Positions 58,019 to 64,000 of a stretch of DNA of 64,000 nucleotides are shown here, piece after piece. A program made the position numbers and the translations under genes. The stretch's first letter is position 1. Every line of letters begins with the position of its first letter. The DNA comes from Lentzea sp. NBRC 102530. Its GTDB lineage: Bacteria > Actinomycetota > Actinomycetes > Mycobacteriales > Pseudonocardiaceae. The stretch spans positions 62,001 through 126,000 of the forward strand of contig NZ_BSTF01000016.1 of assembly GCF_030269365.1 (NCBI RefSeq), given 5' to 3'. A model generated the notes under the pieces. It ran no database searches, was not told the DNA's origin, and was given only the letters and a program-made list of their open reading frames with translations.

Positions 58019-58678
58019 CTACTCGCTGAACGGCTTCGGGCGGTGCCTTCCGAACAACGCCAGCGACGAGATCCACACGTCCGGATCGCCGTCCCAGTCG
58101 AGCGCCTTGATCTGGTCGGCCGACCGCCGACCGCCGATGGCCCGCATCAGCTCGAACGACGTCGTCCGCAACGTCCCGGCGGGCTCGCCGTGGCCCAGCA
58201 CCCGGTCACCGTGTTCCAGGGTGATCCGCAACGCCGGCACGTCGTTCTCCCGCATCCGCTGGTCGAGCTGCTGCAACGGTTTCACCAGCGCCGCCCGCAC
58301 CTCGACCCCGGTCCGGTCGCCCGGCACGCCCAGGGCCGCGCGCAGGTCGTGCTCGTGCGCGATCACCTCGGACACCAGCACCGGGCCGAGCGGGGTGTCG
58401 AACAACGGCCTGGCCCGCTCCAGGTTCGCGTCCCACTCGGCGAAAGCGTCTTCCAGCGAGTTGTCGCGGCGGTCGCGCACCTGCCGTTCGCCCCACTCGC
58501 CCGACTCGACGCCGTCGAACCGGCGGTCCGCGAAGTCGCGCAGACCGCCGGCGAGGTGCGCCACCACGTCCTTGACCGACCAGCCGGGCGTCGCCGCCAC
58601 GGGCGTCTGCGGATCAGCGCCGGTGACGAGCGTGGTGATCCGCTGCTTGGCCGCGTCGTAGATGGGGGCGTTGGTCAT
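58019..58678 (-). CDS. maleylpyruvate isomerase/DinB-like mycothiol-dependent enzyme family protein
   Basis: A 219-residue protein of the actinobacterial mycothiol-dependent four-helix superfamily (TIGR03083-like). Seen: QRITTLVTGADPQTPVAATPGWSVKDVVAHLAGGL (W-S-V-(K/R)-(D/E)-V-V-x-H-L is the signature, histidine as metal ligand), SEVIAHEHDLRAALG with the second and third histidines, and a small C-terminal MDMPI_C-like domain (FELMRAIGGRRSADQIKALDWDGD). It may perform a thiol-dependent isomerisation or transfer. Its ATG is 2 bases from the stop of the DUF3224 gene. Confidence 0.85.
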   Translation of the reverse strand: MTNAPIYDAAKQRITTLVTGADPQTPVAATPGWSVKDVVAHLAGGLRDFADRRFDGVESGEWGERQVRDRRDNSLEDAFAEWDANLERARPLFDTPLGPVLVSEVIAHEHDLRAALGVPGDRTGVEVRAALVKPLQQLDQRMRENDVPALRITLEHGDRVLGHGEPAGTLRTTSFELMRAIGGRRSADQIKALDWDGDPDVWISSLALFGRHRPKPFSE

Positions 58679-58680
58679 CG

Positions 58681-59058
58681 TCAGACCTCGTACTCCAGGG
58701 TGTAGGTGCCGCTGCCATCCTCCGCCCAGTCCACCGTCACCGCACCTCGCGCGTTGAGGAACTTCCCGGTGCCGTCGACGATCTCGGTGGCACCCTCCAC
58801 AGCGGACCGGTAGGCGCCGACGTGCCGCAGCACCAGCGTTCCGTCGTCGGTCGTGATCTCCTCCAGCGCCGTCGTCCACGCGACGTCCTCGCCGTAGTAC
58901 ATGAGGTAGCGGCAGCTGCCGACGCCGCTGATCTCGCCCCCGTAGGTGAACTGGACGTGCGCCTCGGTGAGCTTGCGGCCCTCGACCTCGGTGTACGGAC
59001 GCCCGTCCCAGGTCTTCTCGTCCCAGCTCTTCACCGCGATGGTTCCCGTTGCCTTCAT
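58681..59058 (-). CDS. DUF3224 domain-containing protein
   Basis: A 125-residue beta-barrel-type protein of the DUF3224 family (allene-oxide-cyclase-barrel-like). The start MKATGTIAVKSWDEKTW, the central YLMYYGEDVAWTTALEEITT and the end FLNARGAVTVDWAEDGSGTYTLEYEV fit. ATG 59058 is preferred; an upstream GTG adds three residues. It heads the leftward operon and is divergent from a WYL-type regulator, with an operator-like dyad between them, so it is probably that regulator's target. Family function unknown. Confidence 0.87.
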   Translation of the reverse strand: MKATGTIAVKSWDEKTWDGRPYTEVEGRKLTEAHVQFTYGGEISGVGSCRYLMYYGEDVAWTTALEEITTDDGTLVLRHVGAYRSAVEGATEIVDGTGKFLNARGAVTVDWAEDGSGTYTLEYEV

Positions 59059-59080
59059 GCGGGCCACTCTGCTGGCAATT

Positions 59081-59099
59081 CCTGACAGAACGTGTCAGG
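59081..59099. promoter_or_regulatory. Inverted repeat between DUF3224 and WYL regulator genes
   Basis: CCTGACA-GAACG-TGTCAGG, a perfect 7-bp dyad with a 5-base centre, 8 bases before the regulator ATG and 22 before the DUF3224 start. A shared, autoregulatory operator is likely. Confidence 0.6.
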
Positions 59100-59107
59100 T
59101 TCAGTCC

Positions 59108-60079
59108 ATGAAATCCGGCAGGCTCATCCAGGTGCTCCTGCTCCTGCAGGCCAGGGGCCGCATGACGGCCGACGAGCTCGCGTCCGAGCTGGAGGTCTCG
59201 CCGCGCACGATCTACCGCGACGTCGAGTCCCTGAACGCCGCCGGGATCCCGATCTACTCCGACCGCGGCCCGGCGGGCGGCTACCGGCTGATCGACGGCT
59301 ACCGCACCCGGCTCACCGGCCTCACCACCGACGAGGCGCAGTCGTTGTTCCTCGCGGGCCTGCCCGGCCCGGCGCAGGCGCTGGGGCTGGGGGAATTCGC
59401 GGCCGCCGCCCAGCTCAAGCTGCTCGCCGCGCTGCCCACGGAGTTGCGCTCCAAAGCAGAGCAGATCCGCCAGCGGTTCCACCTCGACACCCCGACGTGG
59501 TTCCGCGGCGACGAACCCACCGAGCACCTCGCCACGATCGCCGACGCGGTGTGGGAGCAGCGCCGCGTGCGGATGACCTACCTGCGCTGGGGCAACCGGA
59601 CCGTCGAACGCGAGGTCGACCCGCACGGCCTCGTGCTCAAGGCGGGCACCTGGTACTTCGTCGGCAGCGGCCGCACCTACCGCGTCTCGCGGGTGCTCGC
59701 CCTGGAGGTCACGACGGACACGTTCGAACGCCCGGAGGACTTCGACCTCGCGGCGTTCTGGGCCGGCTGGTCCGAGCAGTTCGAGGCCCGCATGTACGGC
59801 GACCGCGTCACCGTCCGGATGACCCGGGCGGGCCTCGACAAGTCGCAGTACCTGCTCAGCGGGTACCAGGCGCGCGTCATCCGGGACGCCGATCCCCAGC
59901 CGGGGCAGGAGTTCGGCTTCCCCACCGAGTCGCTCCGGCACGCCGTCGCTGACCTGCTCAAATTCGGCGCGGACGTGGAAGTGTTGGCACCGAACGAACT
60001 CCGGCACGAACTCGTCGCGACGATCAAGGCGATGCAGGACGTCTACAACGGTGCGAAGCTACCCGCATGGTTCCGCTGA
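59108..60079 (+). CDS. WYL domain transcriptional regulator (YafY/DeoR-type HTH)
   Basis: A 323-residue regulator. N-terminal HTH_11 (RLIQVLLLLQARGRMTADELASELEVSPRTIYRDVESLNAAGIP, with SPRTIYRDV as recognition helix), then the WYL domain (about 140-220: RVRMTYLRW, VDPHGLVLKAGTWYFVG, YRVSRVLALEV) and a WCX extension at the C-terminus. (Parts quoted only.) The family senses nucleic-acid or other ligands through the WYL fold. It is divergent from the DUF3224 operon and overlaps the aldo/keto reductase gene by 13 bases, so both sides may be under its control. Confidence 0.9.
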   Translation: MKSGRLIQVLLLLQARGRMTADELASELEVSPRTIYRDVESLNAAGIPIYSDRGPAGGYRLIDGYRTRLTGLTTDEAQSLFLAGLPGPAQALGLGEFAAAAQLKLLAALPTELRSKAEQIRQRFHLDTPTWFRGDEPTEHLATIADAVWEQRRVRMTYLRWGNRTVEREVDPHGLVLKAGTWYFVGSGRTYRVSRVLALEVTTDTFERPEDFDLAAFWAGWSEQFEARMYGDRVTVRMTRAGLDKSQYLLSGYQARVIRDADPQPGQEFGFPTESLRHAVADLLKFGADVEVLAPNELRHELVATIKAMQDVYNGAKLPAWFR

Positions 60080-60879
60080 TCTCGTTGAACAACGGAGTAC
60101 GGATCCCCCAACTCGGCTTCGGCGTCTACCAGGTGCCGGAGGACCAGGTGGCCGGTGCGGTCACGACGGCGATCGAGGCCGGCTACCGCAGCATCGACAC
60201 CGCGGCGGCGTACGGCAACGAGTCCGGGGTCGGCGACGCCATCGCCGGCGTCCCCGACCTGTTCATCACGACCAAGCTGTGGAACGCCGACCAGGGCCAC
60301 GACGCGACGCTGCGCGCGTTCGACGAGAGCATGCGCCGCCTGCGTCTCGACGTCCTCGACCTCTACCTCATCCACTGGCCGACGCCGAAGCGCGACCTCT
60401 ACGCCGACACCTGGCGCGCGTTGGAACGCCTCTACGCCGACGGTCGCGTGCGCGCGATCGGCGTGTCCAACTTCCACACCCCGCACCTGCAGCGGCTGTT
60501 CGACGAGTTCCCGACCACCCCGGCGGTGAACCAGATCGAGCTGCACCCGTTGCTGCAACAGGAGGAGATGCGCAAGGTGCACGTCACCCACCGCATCGTC
60601 ACCGAGGCGTGGTCGCCGCTCGGCCAGGGCGCGCTGCTGCGCGAACCGGACATCGCGGGCCTCGCCGAGAAGTACGGCAAGACCCCCGCCCAGATCGTGC
60701 TGCGCTGGCACGTACAACTCGGCAACGTCGTGATCCCGAAGTCCGTCACGCCCTACCGGATCAAGGAGAACATCGACATCTTCGACTTCGAGCTGGCCCA
60801 GGACGACATGCTGGTGATCAACGAGCTCGACCGCGGCGCCCGCACCGGACCGGACCCCGACCGCTTCAACGCCGCCTGA
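60067..60879 (+). CDS. aldo/keto reductase
   Basis: NADPH-dependent reductase, 270 residues, of the 2,5-diketo-D-gluconate-reductase-like AKR5 branch. The tetrad is present: Asp in SIDTAAAYGNE with Tyr five residues on, Lys in FITTKLWN, and His in LYLIHWPTP. The NADP-binding end shows VIPKSVTPYRIKENIDIFDF. It follows the WYL regulator with a 13-base overlap and is therefore co-transcribed with it. Probable roles are detoxification of carbonyls; substrate not predictable. Confidence 0.93.
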   Translation: MVPLISLNNGVRIPQLGFGVYQVPEDQVAGAVTTAIEAGYRSIDTAAAYGNESGVGDAIAGVPDLFITTKLWNADQGHDATLRAFDESMRRLRLDVLDLYLIHWPTPKRDLYADTWRALERLYADGRVRAIGVSNFHTPHLQRLFDEFPTTPAVNQIELHPLLQQEEMRKVHVTHRIVTEAWSPLGQGALLREPDIAGLAEKYGKTPAQIVLRWHVQLGNVVIPKSVTPYRIKENIDIFDFELAQDDMLVINELDRGARTGPDPDRFNAA

Positions 60880-60890
60880 GCCCCAATACC

Positions 60891-60914
60891 CCGAGCCCTG
60901 AGCCGGTCGCTCGG
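60891..60914. terminator. Weak hairpin between convergent genes
   Basis: CCGAGC (60891-60896) and GCTCGG (60909-60914) with a 12-base loop, just between the aldo/keto reductase stop and the VWA gene stop. Only a 6-bp stem. Confidence 0.35.
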
Positions 60915-62621
60915 TCAGGCCTTGGTCGACAGGACCTGGCCGAGCGCCGCCTCGACGCCGTTCTCGTTCTCCACCACCGAAACCGAGCCGCCGGTCGTCT
61001 GCGCGACGTCGGTCAGCGCCGCCTTGTCGACGTCACCGCCGATCGCGATGAAGCTGATCGCCAGGTCCGTCCCGTGCAGCTGGCCCTTCAACGCCGCCAG
61101 GTCGATGCCGCCGTCGGACCTGCCGTCGGTGATCACCACGACCCGGTTCACCCGGCCCGCCACGAACCCGTCGTGCGCGGTCTCGTAGCAGGCGGCCAGC
61201 GCGCTGTAGAGCTGCGAACCCTCGGACGTCTTCAGCCCGTCGATCGCCCGCCTCAACGCGTCGCGCTTCTCGGCCACCGGACCGGTCGCGACGAGTTGCT
61301 TCTGCGGCTTGGCGCCGTCGAGGTCGCGGGAGAACTCCCACAGTCCGAACGACCCGGACACCGCCCGGTCGACCTGGCCGCGCAACGCCGCCTTCACCTT
61401 GTCCAGCCTGGGTTTCATCGACGTCGACACGTCCGCCAGCACCGTGACGACCTGTCCGCCGCGGTCCGCCGACGCCCACGCCGACGAGATCTGCTGCGTG
61501 GTCGTCGCGTCGGCGGCGACCAGGTTCTCGGTCACGGGGGCCCAGGCCACGCCGGGCGAGGGCGAGGGACGGTCCTGAGTGGACTCCACCCGCAACCCGC
61601 CGCGCGCGAGGATCCGCTGCTGGTCGGGCTCGGTCATGAAGTCGCGGAACGCCTGCGCGGCACGGACTTCGGCCTCGCCGACCTCGGACCCGCCGAGCGC
61701 GACGTACGGGAAGTCCGCCACCGGCGCCGGTCCGGCCGGCAGGACGCCGACCAGCGGCTTGGACGGCGCGTCCTTGCCCGTGTTGTGCTTGAACAGGTCC
61801 ACTTCGGACACCGGCGTCACGGAGAAGCCCGCCGCGTTCACGGTCGCGCTGTCTCCCAGGCGTGCCAAGGCGTCGCGCGTCGTCGGCGGCACCTCGGGCG
61901 GTACCGCGGCCGCGAGCTTGGTCAGCGCGGACTTCGAGGCGTCCGACCCGAGCGACTCGGCCGTGACGGGACCCGCGCCGCCCGCCAGCGCCGCCTGGAT
62001 CGCGAGCGCCGACGCGGTGTTCGCCGCCGGGTCGGGCATGGCGGCGCTGAACCGGCCCCACGACTGGCCGTACTTGCTCCAGTCCGTCACCTCGGGCAGG
62101 TCCGACCAGCGGAAGTCCTTCAGCACCGGCGCGGCGGCCTCGGGGGCGGCGAGCAGCACCGGCGACGTGCCGACGGACTTCGGCGCCGAGCCCACCAGCT
62201 TCGCGTTCAACGCGGACAGCCGGTTCGCCCACAGCGTCGAGTCCGGCAGCCACGCGTGCGGGCGCTTGCCGAGCTTGTTCTCGTCCCAGGTCGTCGTCAG
62301 GCCATCGAGGACCGCGGAGGAGTCCGCCGACGTCACCTCGATGGCGATGCAGTGGTCGTAGACGACGGGCCGGGTCGCGCTGTAGGCCTGCGCGACGTCG
62401 CGGACGGCCTCGGCGACGCTGGGCGTCACCGACACGCGCAGCACCGAGTCGCCCTCGCTGCAGTTCTGGGCCAGCGCCTGCGAGCGCTTGTCGAGGATGT
62501 CACCGGCCCACGACAGGGCGAGCCAGCTGAGGCCTAGCAGCACCACGAGCACGACGATGAGCACGGGCCACTTCGCGATTCCGCGCTTCACCTTCGCCCG
62601 CAGAGTGCGGTGTCGAGACAT
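60915..62621 (-). CDS. substrate-binding and VWA domain membrane protein
   Basis: A 568-residue protein with one N-terminal membrane anchor (PVLIVVLVVLLGLSWLALSW, about 19-38) after a basic stretch, then a large outer part. Residues 50-370 resemble an extracellular solute-binding fold (LRVSVTPSVAEAVRDVAQAYSA, PDSTLWANRLSAL, VLLAAPEAAAPVL, AQAFRDFMTEPDQQRILARGGL). Residues 385-565 are a von Willebrand A domain with the MIDAS motif DVSTS near 395 and a following ITDGRSD. ATG 62621 has GAGGGAT upstream. The combination suggests a surface protein that binds a ligand and presents a metal-dependent adhesion domain; its partner is unknown. Confidence 0.88.
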   Translation of the reverse strand: MSRHRTLRAKVKRGIAKWPVLIVVLVVLLGLSWLALSWAGDILDKRSQALAQNCSEGDSVLRVSVTPSVAEAVRDVAQAYSATRPVVYDHCIAIEVTSADSSAVLDGLTTTWDENKLGKRPHAWLPDSTLWANRLSALNAKLVGSAPKSVGTSPVLLAAPEAAAPVLKDFRWSDLPEVTDWSKYGQSWGRFSAAMPDPAANTASALAIQAALAGGAGPVTAESLGSDASKSALTKLAAAVPPEVPPTTRDALARLGDSATVNAAGFSVTPVSEVDLFKHNTGKDAPSKPLVGVLPAGPAPVADFPYVALGGSEVGEAEVRAAQAFRDFMTEPDQQRILARGGLRVESTQDRPSPSPGVAWAPVTENLVAADATTTQQISSAWASADRGGQVVTVLADVSTSMKPRLDKVKAALRGQVDRAVSGSFGLWEFSRDLDGAKPQKQLVATGPVAEKRDALRRAIDGLKTSEGSQLYSALAACYETAHDGFVAGRVNRVVVITDGRSDGGIDLAALKGQLHGTDLAISFIAIGGDVDKAALTDVAQTTGGSVSVVENENGVEAALGQVLSTKA

Positions 62622-62684
62622 CGATCCCTCACAACTACTCAGCGGCCCCCGACGACCGCCGATCACGCTAACAGGTGAACTAAG

Positions 62685-63563
62685 TCAGCAGAGTGAAGTC
62701 ACTGCAAGTATCGACCGGCACACGAAGATGAGCCGTTCTCGCAACGGTTGTGCCCGGTCAGCGAACTGCGACTGCCTCCGCACGTACTCGGCACGTCCCT
62801 CCGGCGTCTCGATCCGCACCGGCCCGTACCCGAGGTCGGCCAGGTCGTACGGGGAGGCCTGCATGTCGAGTTCGCGCACGTCAGCGGCCAGTTCGAAGCA
62901 GTCGGCCACCAGCGATGACGGGGTCGCCGGTTCCAACTTGTAGGCCCACTTGAACAGGTCCATGTTCGCGTGCAGGCACCCTGGCTGTTCGTTCTCCAAC
63001 TGTCCGTCGCGGGTGGGCTGCAGAGCGTTACGCGGCCGAGCGGGTGACGTGAAGAACCGGAAGGCGTCGAAGTGCCCGCACTGGATCCGGCTCGCCTCGA
63101 CGACCTGGTCGGTGCCGCCGCTGCCCAACCGCAGCGGCCACGCGTTGTGCCGGACCTCCTCGGGCTGCTGCCGGTAGACCATGGCCCACTCGTGCAACCC
63201 GAAGCAGCCCAGCCGGGCGGGACGGCTCAACGTCGCGGTGAGCAGAGCTTGGACGAACTCCAAGGTCTTGGCCCGTTGCCCGACGAAGCTCTCGACGTCG
63301 AGCGTGACGCCGTCGGCCGTGGCCCGGTAGTGCGGGAACTCCAGGTACTCGGCCGCGTCCTCCAGGACGACGCCAGGCCCCGGATGCCACCGTTCGAGCC
63401 GCACGGGCCGATGGCTGTAATAGGTGAAGAGGAAGTCCATCACCGGATGCTTCTCTTTGCGAAGCTTCCGCTCCTGGTGCGGCCCGGTGAACCGGCGCAT
63501 GCGCGCGATGTGCGCGTCACGCAGCTCGTGCCACTCGGCTCGGGTCAGGACCTCCACGGGCAA
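62685..63563 (-). CDS. conserved actinobacterial protein annotated as 3-methyladenine DNA glycosylase
   Basis: A 292-residue protein I recognise from actinobacterial genomes, where it is usually called 3-methyladenine DNA glycosylase, though it has no clear HhH-GPD or AlkC motif. Seen: AEWHELRDAHIARMRRFTGPHQERKLRKEKHPVMDFLFTYYS (the HPVxDFLFTYYxxRP segment is characteristic), LRRWHPGPG-like RLERWHPGPGVVL, GCFGLHEWAMVYR, and CGHFDAFRFFT. The histidine- and tyrosine-rich core suggests an enzyme. The last dozen residues (FVCRSILAVTSLC) look unlike the rest and may reflect drift at the stop. True function uncertain. Confidence 0.8.
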   Translation of the reverse strand: MPVEVLTRAEWHELRDAHIARMRRFTGPHQERKLRKEKHPVMDFLFTYYSHRPVRLERWHPGPGVVLEDAAEYLEFPHYRATADGVTLDVESFVGQRAKTLEFVQALLTATLSRPARLGCFGLHEWAMVYRQQPEEVRHNAWPLRLGSGGTDQVVEASRIQCGHFDAFRFFTSPARPRNALQPTRDGQLENEQPGCLHANMDLFKWAYKLEPATPSSLVADCFELAADVRELDMQASPYDLADLGYGPVRIETPEGRAEYVRRQSQFADRAQPLRERLIFVCRSILAVTSLC

Positions 63564-63581
63564 ATACGGTACGCGTGAGGC

Positions 63582-63827
63582 TTAAAGGGGCGGCACGAGC
63601 CCGGTGAACGTCCGCGCGCCGTGGCAGTGAGGGCACTCCCGGCCGTTGTCCACGGTCCTGGGCGCGCCGCCGATGATCGCGAGCGTCGGCGCCGCGATGT
63701 AGCTCGCGCCCCCGCACAGGTGGCAGACCGTGCGCGGTTCGGGCGTGACGGCGAAGAGGTCGTCCGGGTCTTCCTCGTCCTCGAAGTCGTCGTCCTCGGC
63801 GAACTCGTCCTCGTCGTCCTCACTCAT
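63582..63827 (-). CDS. small acidic zinc-ribbon protein
   Basis: An 81-residue protein. The first 30 residues are almost all Asp/Glu (MSEDDEDEFAEDDDFEDEED), followed by a two-knuckle zinc ribbon CHLCGG (about 36-41) and CPHCHGARTF (about 66-75), similar to DnaJ-type CxxCxG knuckles. ATG 63827 is used. It precedes the glycosylase-like gene by 18 bases on the same strand and is probably co-transcribed. Likely a protein- or RNA-interacting adaptor; family not recognised. Confidence 0.7.
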   Translation of the reverse strand: MSEDDEDEFAEDDDFEDEEDPDDLFAVTPEPRTVCHLCGGASYIAAPTLAIIGGAPRTVDNGRECPHCHGARTFTGLVPPL

Positions 63828-63837
63828 GCCGCCCAAC

Positions 63838-64000
63838 CTAGTGGGTCACCTGCTCCGCACGGGTCAGCGACTCCGGCGTGGCCTCCTCGCCGCACGCCGC
63901 GCACACCACGCGGGGCTCGAGAGTGGCGCCGCACGAGTGCTGCCACACGAGGGGGAGGGGCCCCTGCGTGACGTACTCGTCGCCCCACTCCTTGAGCATC
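63838..64000 (-). CDS. HxlR-type winged-helix regulator, C-terminal end (5' part outside window)
   Basis: The minus strand reads LKEWGDEYVTQGPLPLVWQ, HSCGATLEPRVVCAACGEEATPE and a short tail to a TAG stop at 63838. The segment L-x-x-W-G-(D/E)-x-x-(V/L) followed by H-x-C-G...C-x-x-C-G is the usual C-terminus of HxlR/MarR-like actinobacterial regulators, with a possible zinc site. The DNA-binding part lies beyond the window edge. Confidence 0.65.
   Translation of the reverse strand, partial: MLKEWGDEYVTQGPLPLVWQHSCGATLEPRVVCAACGEEATPESLTRAEQVTH

Overview
The window is high-GC (about 70 percent by eye) actinobacterial chromosome with strong G/C third-position bias, many GTG starts, WhiB, ANTAR, GarA, FtsR and mycothiol-type proteins. 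Gene content and the order gcvH-garA-ftsR-bifunctional nuclease-MerR-gcvP (as in Mycobacterium Rv1826-Rv1832) suggest a Pseudonocardiales genome of the Lentzea/Saccharothrix/Actinosynnema kind. I see no phage, insertion sequence or CRISPR array.

Layout. 1-1069: leftward SRPBCC protein plus a SigB/SigF-type sigma factor (cut by the window edge) behind a SigF-like promoter. 1287-7988: a LIV-type ABC transporter operon with an acyl-CoA ligase between the ATPase and permease genes. 8067-14160: esterase, ABM protein, gene remnants, PHP protein, secreted S33 peptidase, MASE1 membrane protein. 14528-18486: molybdopterin oxidoreductase and a second acyl-CoA ligase; a 19-bp palindromic site is shared with the LIV operon. 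18606-25848: terminators, a LacI regulator, an eroded TetR gene next to an alpha/beta hydrolase, a sugar-acid operon (IlvD/Edd dehydratase, DapA-type lyase, GntR), an anti-sigma paralogue lacking its zinc domain and a second GntR. 25901-28219: DUF1996 protein and an ECF sigma/anti-sigma pair. 28271-33735: an unrecognised small-domain family, a quinone oxidoreductase, a penicillin-acylase-family enzyme and an MpaB-like protein. 33710-40556: a leftward operon (aldehyde dehydrogenase, TPP decarboxylase, ureohydrolase, SSS transporter) with a divergent PucR regulator, fitting 2-ketoarginine/guanidino-compound catabolism. 40700-44788: tRNA-Glu, DUF574, DUF4383, M50-like protease, argS. 45125-48622: WhiB plus a SigF partner-switching set. 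49200-57158: phosphatidyltransferase and the glycine-cleavage/GarA/FtsR block, with a tandem glycine riboswitch before gcvP. 57209-64000: small enzymes and regulators, an SBP-VWA membrane protein and an HxlR fragment.

Regulation. Two sigma regulons can be read from promoter sequence. SigF-like sites (GTTT or GTGT, 15-16 bp, GGGTA-like) precede the SRPBCC-sigma operon, the DUF4383 gene, whiB, rsbW-sigF, the divergent ATPase-STAS gene and the STAS gene. SigL-like ECF sites (TGAACC, exactly 16 bp, CGT) precede the ECF operon, the zinc-domain-less anti-sigma paralogue and a 71-residue orphan protein. All functional statements rest on reading the sequence and memory of the families; no database search was run.
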